NCBI GenBank assembly: GCA_947579605.1
Contig: OX388312.1
Coordinates: 28,109,313-28,173,312 of the forward strand
Direction: 5' to 3'
Source of the DNA: Athripsodes cinereus
Lineage: Eukaryota; Arthropoda; Insecta; Trichoptera; Leptoceridae
DNA: 64,000 nt
In this document: in pieces, positions 33,197-44,270 of the stretch
Numbering within the stretch: position 1 is the stretch's first letter
Layout: each line of letters starts with the position of its first letter
Notes under the pieces: generated by a model
The model's database searches: none
Seen by the model: the letters and a program-made list of their open reading frames with translations, nothing else
Told to the model about the DNA's origin: nothing
Made by a program: the position numbers and the translations under genes

Positions 33197-33450
33197 CCGT
33201 GGAGCACCCGGTAAAGAATTGGTCTCCCACTCTTCTCCGTAAGTTTTCGAGTGTCCTGTAAAAGGCAGGTGTTCGAAAAAATAAGACATTTTACATCTTA
33301 AATTCGGCGATGAGGTTTGCCACCCATCCTGAATGTCTTAATTTTATATTGGCACGGAGAAGTCAGCTTGCATGTTTTATATGCAGCTGGTCTGCTGGCT
33401 ACCCCACTTGTGGGATATGCCGTGATGGTATAGTAGTATAGTAGTAGTAT
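33197..33450 (+). mobile_element. Family C SINE-like repeat, full length (good reference copy)
   Basis: CCGTGGAGCACCCGGTAAAG to GATATGCCGTGATGGTATAG plus (TAGTAT)-type tail. The whole unit is about 240 bp before the tail and is one of the least diverged copies here. Confidence 0.9.
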
Positions 33451-33766
33451 AAAAAATGAAGTTGGTACTTATTTTTATTTTAATGTAGTTAAAAATAATA
33501 TATAATTTCTTTGAAATATGTTCCCCAATCTATTAAATTGAAATAATAGTTCGTTTACAAGTATGTGTTTCGATGTCTCTTATAGCCGGTTTTATCAGAT
33601 AACGAGAAATATGTCGGAAATATTTTTTATTTATGTGAACAATATACGGTATTGGCCTTTTACAATACATGATTAATGAAACAAAATTCTTAGTCTTCAA
33701 ATATAAATAATAGGTAAAAATACGAGTAAAAACAAAACAATTCATAAACAATATTAAACCATAATC
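33451..33766. other. Unassigned AT-rich stretch
   Basis: No gene or repeat recognised. Confidence 0.4.
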
Positions 33767-33967
33767 AGGCCTGAGTCAAAACACATTTTAACGTTACGTT
33801 TTCTTTCCGTTAGCGTTTGAATTTCAGACGACGTTGCAAGCTAGTGTCAATTTCGTTGCTAAGATACACAATAGTTACAAAAATTGTCACTTTGGCGCAA
33901 CGTCGTCTATACTCGAACGATTGGAACACGAAAATATAACGCTAAAATGGGTGTTTGACTCAGGCCT
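33767..33967. mobile_element. MITE with ~75-nt imperfect inverted arms
   Basis: AGGCCTGAGTCAAAACACAT at the left is mirrored by ATGGGTGTTTGACTCAGGCCT at the right, and the match continues inward to GACGACGTTGC. A TCA triplet sits at both edges. No ORF; class uncertain. Confidence 0.65.
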
Positions 33968-33983
33968 CAGTTCTAGTAGAACC

Positions 33984-35956
33984 CAGTGACGGCTTGTTCA
34001 TATGGGCAGCGTGGGCAATGACCCGCCAATCATTTCATTGTAATCATAAAACAATATCAGAAAAATATAAAAATTAATAATTCAATTACGATGCAATCTA
34101 TATAGGTACTGGATCTCTGCGCTGCGTAGTACTGTATAATATTATACATATTATCTGTTGCAAGTTGCATACTGACACACGCACACGTATGTATGTATAT
34201 GTAACGCTTCAGTCTTGTCACCTAATAGATACGAATATAATGTCATCTCGGGACAATTTTTGAGTTGCCCAAAAAATGTATGGAGATTTTAAATAGGTAG
34301 TTACATGCTTACTGTTTTTTTTATATGAAGATTTTAATGATATCGGGGCAACTCTAAAGCTTGCCCCTAGGGAGATTATCTCCAATATAACTAATCGATA
34401 CAGTGATATTCTAGAGGCAAAAGGGACAATACATATACTCATTAACAAATATTGTCGTGTACATTAGCAATGCTTTGCTGATAAAAACACGTATATTATC
34501 TGACTCCAAAAAAATATTTTTTCTACACATTTCGTGAAACCAGACAAGACAAACACATTTTTCAAATTAACTAAGTAAAATCAACAATGTAGTAAAAACA
34601 ATGACAAATACATTTATTTTTATGTGTTTGTTTTATCCCTTTTGACGCATGTTTCACTATTGACATGCATCGAAAGGTTCGACATAATGTGTGATATTCG
34701 ATACAAATTATATATTATGTCGTGTGAATAGATTGAATGCATTCTATTGCAAAGTGGAAACACATGTTAATAATTAATATTTAGACAAAAATCTTTCTTA
34801 TATTCAATGATGACATGAACACTTTTAGTCTTTCAGATGAAGTTCTGATGTGGGTACCTATTATATAATTTTGTTCTTATCATCGTCGGTTTTGTATAAG
34901 AAAAATTTTGCTCTCATTATTAGTACTATCTTTACATACACCTAATTTTTGTAATAATATAGTTATAGTTAAACATTGGTGTTGTTAATAAATTGGCAAT
35001 TTTGTGTACTTAGTGTGATAATACACCTATTACAGGTTTTCCTAGGAATTGAACAGCACTTCATAATCGTGCGATATTATTAAATTTTTGTCTTAATAAA
35101 TTATTAATTATTGTGTTAACATCATAACAAAGTGTAAGGATAGATTTCAATTTTCGTGTCATTTATTTGCGACAAAACTTTTTATTACAAAGTATTTTAG
35201 CGCGTATTGTAAAATAAAACCAGTGGAAGAGTATATGATAACCATTACAGAATACCCAAATATTAATAGGATTAATTTTAAAACAGAATTAGAAATTCTT
35301 TTCAGTAGAGAAGATTATGGTGTACTAGTGTTGCAATGCCTTTATTACAGATAAAGGAAAATAACTTGTGTGAAATATTTTCGGAGTGTGTAAAAATTTT
35401 GACAATTATAGTGACTTTGCCAATGACAACTGTTGAAAACGAAAGATGTTTTTCTACGCTGAAAAGAGTTAAGACATTTTTGAGGAACACTATGAATCAA
35501 GATAGACTAAATGCATTAGCTATGTTATCCATTGAAAAGAAAATGATAAATTCAATGCATGATTTCAATCTAAAAGTTATCGACACCTTTGCTGGAGCGA
35601 AACATCGTCGAATGGATTTTATTTATAAATAATTGGTATGTGATATATTTTATTAATATTAACATGTTGTATGATCCTAATATGAAGAACGTTATATATG
35701 TTACAAAATATAATGATTGTATAAGGCAGGCAATTGTTTAGGTATTGTATGTTATTTCATGGTTTATAGAATCCATCTACCCTCACTATCACACACACCA
35801 AATGACTATGATAATACTAAGCGCACGTCAAATCAATTCTGAGGAATAACGAAAATAAACTAAACATTTAAATAGAACGAGAAAAAAGTTATTTTCTATC
35901 TCGAAAATTAGAGATTTTTTTGCCCTGCCAAAACTAAAGGTCACGAGCCGCCACTG
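33984..35956 (+). mobile_element. hAT element with transposase remains
   Basis: The left end CAGTGACGGCTTGTTCA and the right end (reverse complement CAGTGGCGGCTCGTGAC) fit the hAT terminal motif CAGTGGCGGCTCGTG, and the near-terminal 'gggcaatgacccgcc' is also typical. The 1973-bp interior encodes the C-terminus of a hAT transposase (about 35223-35635, plus). Flanking target duplication is not clear. The N-terminal and catalytic parts are not recognisable, so the copy is internally deleted or decayed. Confidence 0.7.
35223..35635 (+). pseudogene. hAT transposase C-terminus (dimerisation domain), frameshifted
   Basis: The frame from 35336 encodes LPMTTVENERCFSTLKRVKT and then LNALAMLSIEKKM, the hallmark of the hAT C-terminal dimerisation domain (P.T...ER.FS.L...K...R..M...RL..L), as in ZMYM1-like hAT proteins. 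The preceding part, from about 35223 (FKTELEILFSRED), is in another frame, so one frameshift lies near 35310-35325. Translation ends at 35630-35632. It is a dead copy. Confidence 0.7.
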
Positions 35957-36109
35957 AGTTCTACACACATAAAATTCAACATTGCATCTACCTTACATCT
36001 ATATAGGTACCATTGTATACGTAATATTTCCGAATTTGAATATCTTTCACATGACATTCGATTTTTTTTAAGAGTGTGATCCTTATTTTAATCAGTGACT
36101 CTGAATATA

Positions 36110-36245
36110 TTTATAAATGGGTTTGTCAGTTGATTAACTGCATATCACAAACATTCACATCGTCCTCTCTGTACCAAAAAATATAAATACATTAAGGATC
36201 GATGGCATAGCTCATCAACCAATTGAAGGGGTGCAATATCCAAAT
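36110..36245 (-). repeat. Family C repeat, strongly diverged
   Basis: 'taactgcatatcacaaacat', 'cgtcctctctgtaccaaaaa', 'cattaaggatcgatggcata' and 'gctcatcaaccaattgaa' keep family C order. Confidence 0.45.
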
Positions 36246-36897
36246 TAAAAGACAATTTTCCTTAACTGTATGCTCTTTATTGAGGGAGACGTCTTTCGTC
36301 TTTAAAGGATATTGTCAATCTCTGGTTAAATATCCTATTTTCATTTCATAAGATGTATAGTTATCGAACTCATTAGATTTTGTCTGTTTAGAATTATCTC
36401 TCAATTATATCCGTTAATTTGATCAAACGCACTTCAAATTGGACAACAATATTGTGTCCATAACGTATGCTATTGCAATAATCACGAAATGTTAGACAAT
36501 ATTACATACATCATTCATATTATAAGTACTACATAGTACATTTATTAATATCAGTGACGTATCTAAGGTTTTAATAACGGGTAGGCCCAGACTAAAAATT
36601 CAATAGATATTATTGTAGTTATTTACTTAATAAAAATAATATTCCCGTTTCATTTCAAAATGTCTATTTTAATAATAAAAATATAATAAATCTAATGATT
36701 TTGTATTAACACTTTGGGAATTCATTATTAACATATGCCTAATTAAATATTTTTTTAAACACTGCATAATTTCCAAATTAAATTTATTTACCTCAAACAA
36801 AGTGTATGTAGTGAGTTTGTTTTCTATTAATAACTTATCTTATACTGGGGGGGATTAATAAAAAATATGTAAAATATGTCTCGACATTACTTCTTGT
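36246..36897. other. Unassigned AT-rich stretch
   Basis: No gene or repeat recognised. Confidence 0.4.
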
Positions 36898-37004
36898 ATA
36901 ATGTTCACCCATCTAAGAACTGACAGTTTTCAAGGTTGCCTAACTTGAGTGATCGGACGAGATCCGGTCCATACAGTGTGATCTACGGAAGATTGCAAGA
37001 AGCC
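36898..37004 (-). pseudogene. 5S rRNA-derived sequence (pseudogene or 5S-headed SINE)
   Basis: On the minus strand, ACCGGATCTCGTCCGATCAC, then CAAGTTAGGCAACCTTG and TTCTTAGATGGGTGAAC match, in order and spacing, the internal control region of metazoan 5S rRNA (ACCGGTTCTCGTCCGATCAC ... AGTTAAGCAAC ... ACTTGGATGGGTGACC). The start 'gcaatcttccgtagatcacactg' also aligns loosely to the 5S 5' end. The final ~20 nt diverge, so it is not a functional 5S gene. No second copy is visible in the window. Confidence 0.65.
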
Positions 37005-39605
37005 GGGATTAATTATTTTCTTATTCCTGCTTTATGGAATTTTCTCTAGCTAGGGTAGGTATCATACGGTTAATCGTGAGCGAGCATTAGTAAGATGCTT
37101 TAAAATGAAGGACTTGAGCGAGACAAAAACATCAGCCTCCTAAGAAATAATGCGTGCGGTACTGAAACAAAAAATAATCTAGCATATGTAGTTCGATCGA
37201 CATATCGAATTCACCAATGGAAAATACACTTACACGGTACGGGACTACGCGCGATATTTAAAATTTTCAGATCGTTGCCGTGAATCAACTGCAAGTGATT
37301 TAATAATTTTTGAATTTGGAAACATCTTTTCGGCTTGAATGGACGATACGCTTCTGATTTATATTATTATGTACATAGAATATATTGCAACATACGACAT
37401 ACGTATTAATTAATTATAGCCTCGTCTGTGTTGTAGGCTGATTGTGAAAGTGTTTATTTTATAAAAGTCTGCATTTTATTTAACTATTTTCGGATTTGAC
37501 AGAACATATTTGGCGTGTTTCTAAGGTCGTTCATTATTTGTAAAAAGTATGGCATAATAATATGCGAAAAACGATACTAGCCAAAATAATCATAGAATTA
37601 CGCTATTTTATCGCAGTGTAGGCCGAGTTTCCAGTTCTACCATTTACACATTTCATGTAGAGATGTACATAAAGTGATTCAATGAAATGGTCTGATTAAG
37701 TTGGTGTGCTCACTTAAAAGATCCAACTCAGTTATTTGCATCAGAAACTCACCCAAGATTATGATACAGATCTTAAATGTGACACTGTGTTTTATGCAGT
37801 GCTTGATGTGACTGAATCTTCAACACAACAAAAATATGCGAATCACCAAGCCGGATTCTGGTGGTTTGCCCATGTTTAAATTCTTCACATTCATTATGAT
37901 TATGTGAGTAGTGCATGGCCCAAAGTTGTAATCTGTCAGGCCATTCACTGATATTTTGGTTCAATAAATAAGTAATACCCACATCTATAAATAAATGTCC
38001 ATATTATACCATGCAGCCTATAACATGTTACGTATGTTTTGATTGGAGTATGTAATTGGCTTAACTATTTAGGCAGTGGATAACCGAAAATTATCCAATC
38101 AAAATCATTGAATGTAAGTAATCATCATCATTATTATTATATCATCTGTGATGAATGAATGATTTATATTATTGTTTAACATTGTGTAATCATCAAATCA
38201 AATTTCTATTAATTTGTATGTACTTTCTAGCTATTACTAAAATTATAGGAATCAAACACAAACTAATTGAAAATATCTCCCCCCGAGTGATTAGTGAAAT
38301 TGTTGAATTATTGCAGTTAAAAGTAACAAGAATAACAATCAAATAAACATTACTTGTACCTTAATGGTATAGACCAGTAACGCTGTACTAATTTTCTCAG
38401 AAAACTTGTTCCAAAATTAATAATATTATTATGCTGCTTCACTCCATTATATCAAGACGTTGATGATCTTTTTCCTACTCACACTTAAGTATTATATTAT
38501 ATTCTATTTATCTGACAAAGCCATAAAGGACCCCTCAAAAAAAAACAAAAAACAATCAATGTACTGATCCTTCAAGCCTGCAACATCAATGTGTTTGCTC
38601 GCAAAAATTCTTTAATCGCGTTACCAATTTTTCCATTGAATTTCTAGTCTATACAATATACATAGGTTGATATATTATTATCAAAAGTATTCATTGCATA
38701 AACATATTGCTTACAATGAGAATGTTTGGGGTTGTCTTTGCTCATCCAGATTCATCAGACAAACAGTTTTATTACGAATCCTGCAAAATACCTACAATTA
38801 TGTATAACTTACTAAGGTGTTTTTTAACCATTCAAATAGCATTGCATTAATAGTTTCATTGCCATATGGCGGTTTTGGCTGGTCAGCACTCTTCAAGCTG
38901 CCCATAGGATCTCACTGACGTAGGAACTGAAATTCTGTAATACCCATGGGTGGTAAAGCAGGGTGCGAAATTAAAAAAAGTTCCTCAAATTCTGATATAA
39001 TCGGATATGGGAGTGAGTTTGCAATTATTATCCTTAATCCACCAGGCAATGTGAGTTTTATTTATTGATAAATTATCTTATCTCAAACAGTATATAATAA
39101 TAGTAATGTATTAAGTATATAATATTATTACTAAGCAACGTTTAGTAAGAGCTTCAGTTGGGAAGCTTCTGGCTAAAATTTAGTGCCACGATAAATTTTC
39201 CGGCCAAATCCTACGCGATTAACTTGAACCTTTTTTCATCTCGCTATACTGACCCACTTCTTGTTGTAACTATTATTACATTTTGTACAGGTGGGTAAAG
39301 GTTCTAGTGATGTACACTAAAAATATCCGCAATCTCATCCATATCCGCAATTTATTTTTCTTCATTCTAAACATTCTAAACGTACTGAAAATACCTTGTG
39401 AACTTTCAGATTTACTCATGAATGATGAACTCTCGCTTTAAATACGCTTAATAAATCAATTATTTAATTAATATTTAATTCCTCTTTGATTACTATGAGA
39501 GTCTTAACTAATTATATATCAATAAATAACTCTACATATTAGAACATTTACATAAATTAATAGAAATTTGACACCTTAAATCCAAAATCACTAGTATTTC
39601 TACCA
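37005..39605. other. Unassigned 2.6-kb AT-rich stretch
   Basis: Open frames here are short (63-69 codons) and without motifs. No repeat from the window's families is seen. Confidence 0.4.
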
Positions 39606-39770
39606 ACAAGAACCCTTACGGGTTATAGTCTTTTATTCTACTTTTAAAATCCTCGAAGGATTCGTTCTGTTCTAAGTTGGTAGACACGGAATTCCAGACT
39701 CTGAGTAACATCGCATCGTCAGTCTTCCGTCCGTAGTCGTAGTAATAGTTGTTTGGGCTTAAATGTCAAG
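39606..39770 (-). mobile_element. CR1/Jockey-like LINE C-terminal fragment
   Basis: The minus strand encodes RTEDDAMLLRVWNSVSTNLE (with one frame change) and ESFEDFKSRIKDYN, the usual 'A..RVWN.L...L..S.SFE.FK..LK' end of these LINE ORFs. Confidence 0.5.
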
Positions 39771-40346
39771 TCACGGATTTAGTCTGTCTACCGTGAGTTA
39801 ACAATAGTTTGTCTTTAGATTTCAGAAAGTGCTCAACTAGAATCCTATACTCTTATATATTACCCTTCTTTAACAGTCACACTTATGTTGGTTATACTAA
39901 TTCTATACTATGTACTCTGACTAGAAAAAAATAAATTACAACTATCACTACTACTCAGTATAATATAATTATATTTAATTGCGAATACAAGTAATGAATC
40001 CGTATGTATGGTCCGCATTCGCGAATTTTCGAAAGGCATTCGGCGTTACATCTCTAGTACAGGTAGGGACAAGGATACAGTGAAACCTTAGGATGATATT
40101 TAATACACAGTACAACATTATAGTACCCACCAATAATCTGATATTACTGTACCTACAATAGGTATAATATGTATTCTAGTTTAGACCGCAGCGCAGAACT
40201 GTCTCTATAGTATAGTGAATTATTCTGGATTAATCGACCACAAAATTATATTAATGCCAATATTGTAATAGACTACAGTGTAAAATTTATTGTAAGATAA
40301 TATAAATGATACTCCGTAGAGTTTATGGACATGTATATAAACATAC
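39771..40346. other. Unassigned AT-rich stretch
   Basis: No gene or repeat recognised. Confidence 0.4.
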
Positions 40347-40575
40347 GAGTACATACCATCACATTTCTCAAAAGTGAGGTAGCCAGCAGCGGACTAACGC
40401 AGCTTGTAAAAAACATGCAAGTTTATCTCTTCGTGCCAATCAAAGGTAAGACATTCAGGATGGGTAGCATAACTCAAAGTTGAAATAAAATATTTGTCTT
40501 AAGGATTTTTCATTCATCTTTTCTAAAAGTTTTCCAGTTTCCGTAACTGTAAAAGGCAGATATTAGCAAAATATC
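40347..40575 (-). repeat. Family C repeat, diverged full-length
   Basis: 'taccatcacatttctcaaaa', 'gtgaggtagccagcagcgga', 'aagacattcaggatgggtag', 'gtaactgtaaaaggcagat' in family C order, with an inversion or rearrangement near the head. Confidence 0.6.
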
Positions 40576-40582
40576 AAGAATT

Positions 40583-40645
40583 AAACATTTTATCTTAAAT
40601 TAGCATTGATGAGATATGCCACCCATTCTGAATATATTATTATTA
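40583..40645 (+). repeat. Family C fragment (middle)
   Basis: 'cattttatcttaaattagca' and 'tgatgagatatgccacccat' match the middle of family C in plus orientation, cut off by the SINE that follows. Confidence 0.55.
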
Positions 40646-40651
40646 ATATTA

Positions 40652-40828
40652 TTTTTTTTTGAAAAGATATATCTGGGTTTTGTTATAAACCCAAATACAA
40701 CCTTATACACCTTCCACAGTAAGCTTAAAGCTTGTGTCTTGAAAGGGGAGTTTGCCGGCACCTGGGATCGAACTCCGGACCCCTTGTTCACAAGGCCGAG
40801 ACTCTACCTCCAGGCTACCGACGAACTC
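40652..40828 (-). mobile_element. Family A tRNA-derived SINE inserted in a family C repeat
   Basis: T-run, conserved body, box B with one substitution (AGTTCGATCCC), box A-like GGTAGCCTGGAGGTAGA and head GAGTTCGTCGG at 40828. Confidence 0.8.
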
Positions 40829-41014
40829 ATTTTCTGATTATAGCAACGTAGAGGACGACCTTTATGTCAATTAAATACTGTAATATGTATAATTGTTCTG
40901 TTGGTGATATCTTAATGTTTTAGATATTACAGATAAATTATGAATGGACGATATTCTTCCATAATAGACCCACCATGTCGTCATAGTCGATCTCACTTAT
41001 AAGAGCGTTTAAGG

Positions 41015-41112
41015 AAGAATCGTAGATGTCGTCTCTTGGCACAATTTAATAACATACAGTTAATCTTCTGTTTACTCCACTTTGTGGGATGTTTCCTGAT
41101 GGTATAGATGGA
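41015..41112 (+). repeat. Family C fragment (3' end), diverged
   Basis: 'gtcgtctcttggcacaattt', 'tctgtttactccactttgtg' and 'ggatgtttcctgatggtata' follow the family C 3' part. Confidence 0.45.
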
Positions 41113-41433
41113 TCTAAGGTTGGACACTGCTTTCGTTTTGTTAAAACTGGTTGGTGCTTTATAAAGCTTCTTCACTAACCTATTAACTCGTGAAAAAATA
41201 AACTTAATAAAGCTCTCTTTTATTATAATTTATCACCACAAACTTTTACCAAGAGACGTTTTCAGTATATGATTTAAACTTTAATAAAAGTATTATATAA
41301 AATTATTATGATTTATAAATGAATAAGTGGGTATTTATGCTTTGAATGAGCACTTTAAACATATCATTCAAAATCATTTAAGCACTTATGTGAGTAGTAA
41401 TGATTAAGGTCCAACATTTCAATATGACCTTAA
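41113..41433. other. Unassigned AT-rich stretch
   Basis: No gene or repeat recognised. Confidence 0.4.
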
Positions 41434-41932
41434 CACTAGAGCACACGCGCTCCAAATAGAACTTAAGCACACGCACCGCGAGGGAAACCTTTGCATGCAA
41501 TTAAATGCTTATAACTCTGTTATTATATAAGATAAAACTATCAATTATTCATCATTATGTACCTTGGAATATAAACAACAAATTTGTATAATTTGTTTTT
41601 TTGGAAATTTCTTTATTTAATACGGAAATAGAAAAATATAACATCACCTATATTTTCGAATAAAAAGTACACCATGGTAACACGCGTCGCGAGGCAATTC
41701 CCACTTTTATTGCCATTTACGTAAGGATCGCATTCAGGTAAAAAGATACATTGTGTAGTTTAGGGTTCCTATTGAATTTCGGCGCCATTCAAACACAATT
41801 GTTTTTTTGCCATCTCGTTTCGGATTAACTTTTGCAACATAAATATTTATTATTATTATAGTTTTATTTTAATGTTTGTACCCAACAGATAATTATATTT
41901 CACTACTTATTCACTTATTGATATATATATAA

Positions 41933-42255
41933 TGAGTTACAATCCATTGGATTGGTCTGCAACGAGTTTGGTTTTTCTTCTCCATTCGTCCCTATTCTCC
42001 GCCAGTCTTTTCAGCTCTACGTATGAGCCACAGTTCATATCACTCTTCAGTTGGTCCATATATACGTCTCTTGGTCGGCCTCTGCCATTTGTCCCCTCGG
42101 TCTTACCCTCCGCGATGGCTATGAGTAGTCCTGGGTGCCTGATGTTGTGGCCAATCCAGTTAGCTCGTTGTTGGCTGATTCTCTTAAGGAGTTGCCTTTT
42201 TTCGCCTACCCTGGTTAATACTTCTTCGTTTTCGACGTGTTCCGACTTATTGATA
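41933..42255 (-). mobile_element. RTE-like LINE 3' end (family 'GRPRDVYMDQLK'), open frame
   Basis: A minus-strand open frame of 111 codons (41937-42272) encodes QQRANWIGHNIRHPGLLIAI, GRGRPRDVYMDQLK, VELKRLAENRDEWRRKTKLV and ends at the 3' terminus ATGAGTTACAATCCATTGG. This is the C-terminal post-RT part only; the copy is 5'-truncated and sits inside the piggyBac-like element. Confidence 0.75.
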
Positions 42256-42270
42256 ATAGCTGTTATTACC

Positions 42271-42420
42271 AATACTACTACTACACTACTACACCATCAC
42301 GGCACATCCCACAAGTGGAGTAGCCAGCAGAACAGCTGCATGTGATAAACATTCAGGCCATCTTCTCTGTGCCAATAAAAATTAAGACATTCAAGATGGG
42401 TGGCAAACCTCATCGCTATA
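42271..42420 (-). repeat. Family C SINE-like repeat, 3' two-thirds
   Basis: CTACTAC-type tail, CACGGCACATCCCACAAGTG, 'gtagccagcagaacagctgc', 'gacattcaagatgggtggca', 'cctcatcgcta'. Confidence 0.8.
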
Positions 42421-43070
42421 TTATTCTGTACTATATAAAGTATATCGCTTATGTTATTCCGAAAAAAATGATTATCAAAGAATTGTTGAAAAAAATATTT
42501 ATGTATCACTTGTACCAGTTGTAAAAAAAAAATTGTACCAGTTCTTAATTAAAATCAAAACACAATATCTGAAGTAACGAAAATACATCACTTTTTTAAA
42601 ATGCGATAAACATTATTTTAACCATTACATTTTAAATGTACCTAATGGTTAAAAAATTGTAATGAAATTGTCTTTAAATCGGATATTAAATTGATGTTTT
42701 GAATGTGTGTACCTACGTTAAAAAAATAATAAAAATATTGTTCGGACAATTATTATGTACATAATTATAATATTCACCTATTTCTTTCAAAAAAAAAAAA
42801 ACAAAACGAAACCTAGAACCGTACACCGTCAGATATTTTTTATGACTGAGTACTTGCATAGTGACGCCGTAACACGCGTAGTGGGAGAATCCCCGCGGAA
42901 CAGCAAAAAACTGGCAAAAAGTATTCTTATGAAGATTTCATAACGAAAAAACTGTCGATGTTGAGGTTTCCCCGCGCACGCGTGTGCTCTCGTGTTAAAG
43001 TGACGCCTATCTTAAGCTTGCTCTTTATTTGGATAAATTTTGTTTTTATATCTAATACTTTCCATAACTA

Positions 43071-43254
43071 TTTTTTTTTTTTTTTTTTAAAAGATATATC
43101 TGGGTTTTGTTATAAACCCAAATACAACCTTATACACCTTTCACACTATGCTAAAAGCTTGTGCCGTGAAAGGGGAGTTTGCCGGCACCTGGGATCGAAC
43201 CACGGACCTCTTGTTCTGAAGGCCGAGACTCTACCTCCAGGCTACCGACGAACT
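43071..43254 (-). mobile_element. Family A tRNA-derived SINE
   Basis: 18-nt T-run (A-tail), conserved body, box B GGTTCGATCCC, box A-like GGTAGCCTGGAGGTAGA; head ends at 43254. Confidence 0.8.
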
Positions 43255-43894
43255 GTTTTAACGAACGAATTTACACTAAAATGTATGAGGCACATTAACT
43301 GATCCTCGGTAATATGTAATGCCCTTTATGTATATGAATTTTTAGCAAAATTACTTGTTTATTGATAACTTAAAATTGATAATAATACAAAGATGTAAGG
43401 GCCGATAGGTATCTTTGACAATCACTCTATTTGTCCCTTACATTTTGGTGTAAATTAATTTGGAAATATTGAAGTTTATTAGATGTGAAAGTTAACCAAA
43501 TTAAGGGCTAGGTCAGGATAAGCGTCATCATAAGGGAATATTAAAATATTGGGTCTAAATGGTGTGGTACTTAAGCGAATGAAAAGACATGATAGTGCAG
43601 AGCAGTTGCGGTTCTTCTTTAAGAGCGTTAAGGTGGTTCATCCTCTTCATAAATTCAATACCTCAGTATAGTATTTTGTTGGCCTTTATTTTGTAAAATT
43701 CAATGTTAAAAAATCAAAATATGTAGTAAGTTATGTTATCAAAGCTTTATCGAGTATTCGATTTAGGTGACCATAATCTCGACATGTAATGTCTTTGTCA
43801 AATTCATTTAAATAGAATAGATTTTACAAAGCATTACATAGCGAAACCGTGGTAAAATTTATATTCTTGGTAAAACTCCAAAAATCTTTCCTGT
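43255..43894. other. Unassigned AT-rich stretch
   Basis: No gene or repeat recognised. Confidence 0.4.
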
Positions 43895-43958
43895 TAATCC
43901 ATGCAGTCAGACCGCTGGCTACCTCACATCTGTGAAATGTCGTGATGGTATGAATGAA
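43895..43958 (+). repeat. Family C fragment (3' end)
   Basis: 'atgcagtcagaccgctggct', 'acctcacatctgtgaaatgt', CGTGATGGTATGAATGAA. Confidence 0.6.
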
Positions 43959-44128
43959 AGGGTGAACCATTAAAAAATATTGAAAAATCTTTAGGCAATA
44001 CAGCTCTTCATTTTTGATAATGATTGTTGTTTCACAATACTTTCACAGAGCGTCGCAAGGGCGCCGACAAACGGTGCAGAGTCTTGATTTGCTTCTTAAG
44101 GTGGTTATCAGCTGATTCTTCCTCATTC

Positions 44129-44134
44129 TTTATT
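44129..44134 (-). promoter_or_regulatory. Possible poly(A) signal AATAAA
   Basis: AATAAA on the minus strand lies 137 nt downstream of the stop of the open frame at 44271-44711. In AT-rich DNA this hexamer is common by chance. Confidence 0.3.
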
Positions 44135-44270
44135 ATGATAGATAAGAGTCAGGAAAATAGACTGTATTTTTAAAATCTGAAAGTATTTTTATAATTTCAC
44201 CGCCCCTCACTATTCCAACCCACCAGCACCTCTGGTTGAAGAGGGAGAATAAGTTTAGTTGTGAAGCCTT

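Larger units (their letters stand above)
41434..42994. mobile_element. piggyBac-like non-autonomous element with TTAA target sites
   Basis: The left end CACTAGAGCACACGCG and the right end (reverse complement CACGAGAGCACACGCG) are flanked by TTAA on both sides (41430-41433, 42995-42998), the target of piggyBac transposases. Subterminal 'gcgagggaaacc' is mirrored by 'ggtttccccgcgc'. The 1561-bp interior has no transposase but holds a LINE fragment (41933-42255) and a family C SINE (42271-42420). The first three bases differ from the canonical CCC start, so family placement is inferred. Confidence 0.65.

Noticed and set aside
36898..37004. Functional 5S rRNA gene
   Set aside because: The last part of 5S is replaced, stem I cannot form, and no terminator T-run follows at the right place.
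41932..42345. 137-codon plus-strand frame, and similar plus frames at 18574 and 52744
   Set aside because: They are antisense to the RTE-like LINE C-terminus, which carries the conserved residues on the minus strand.
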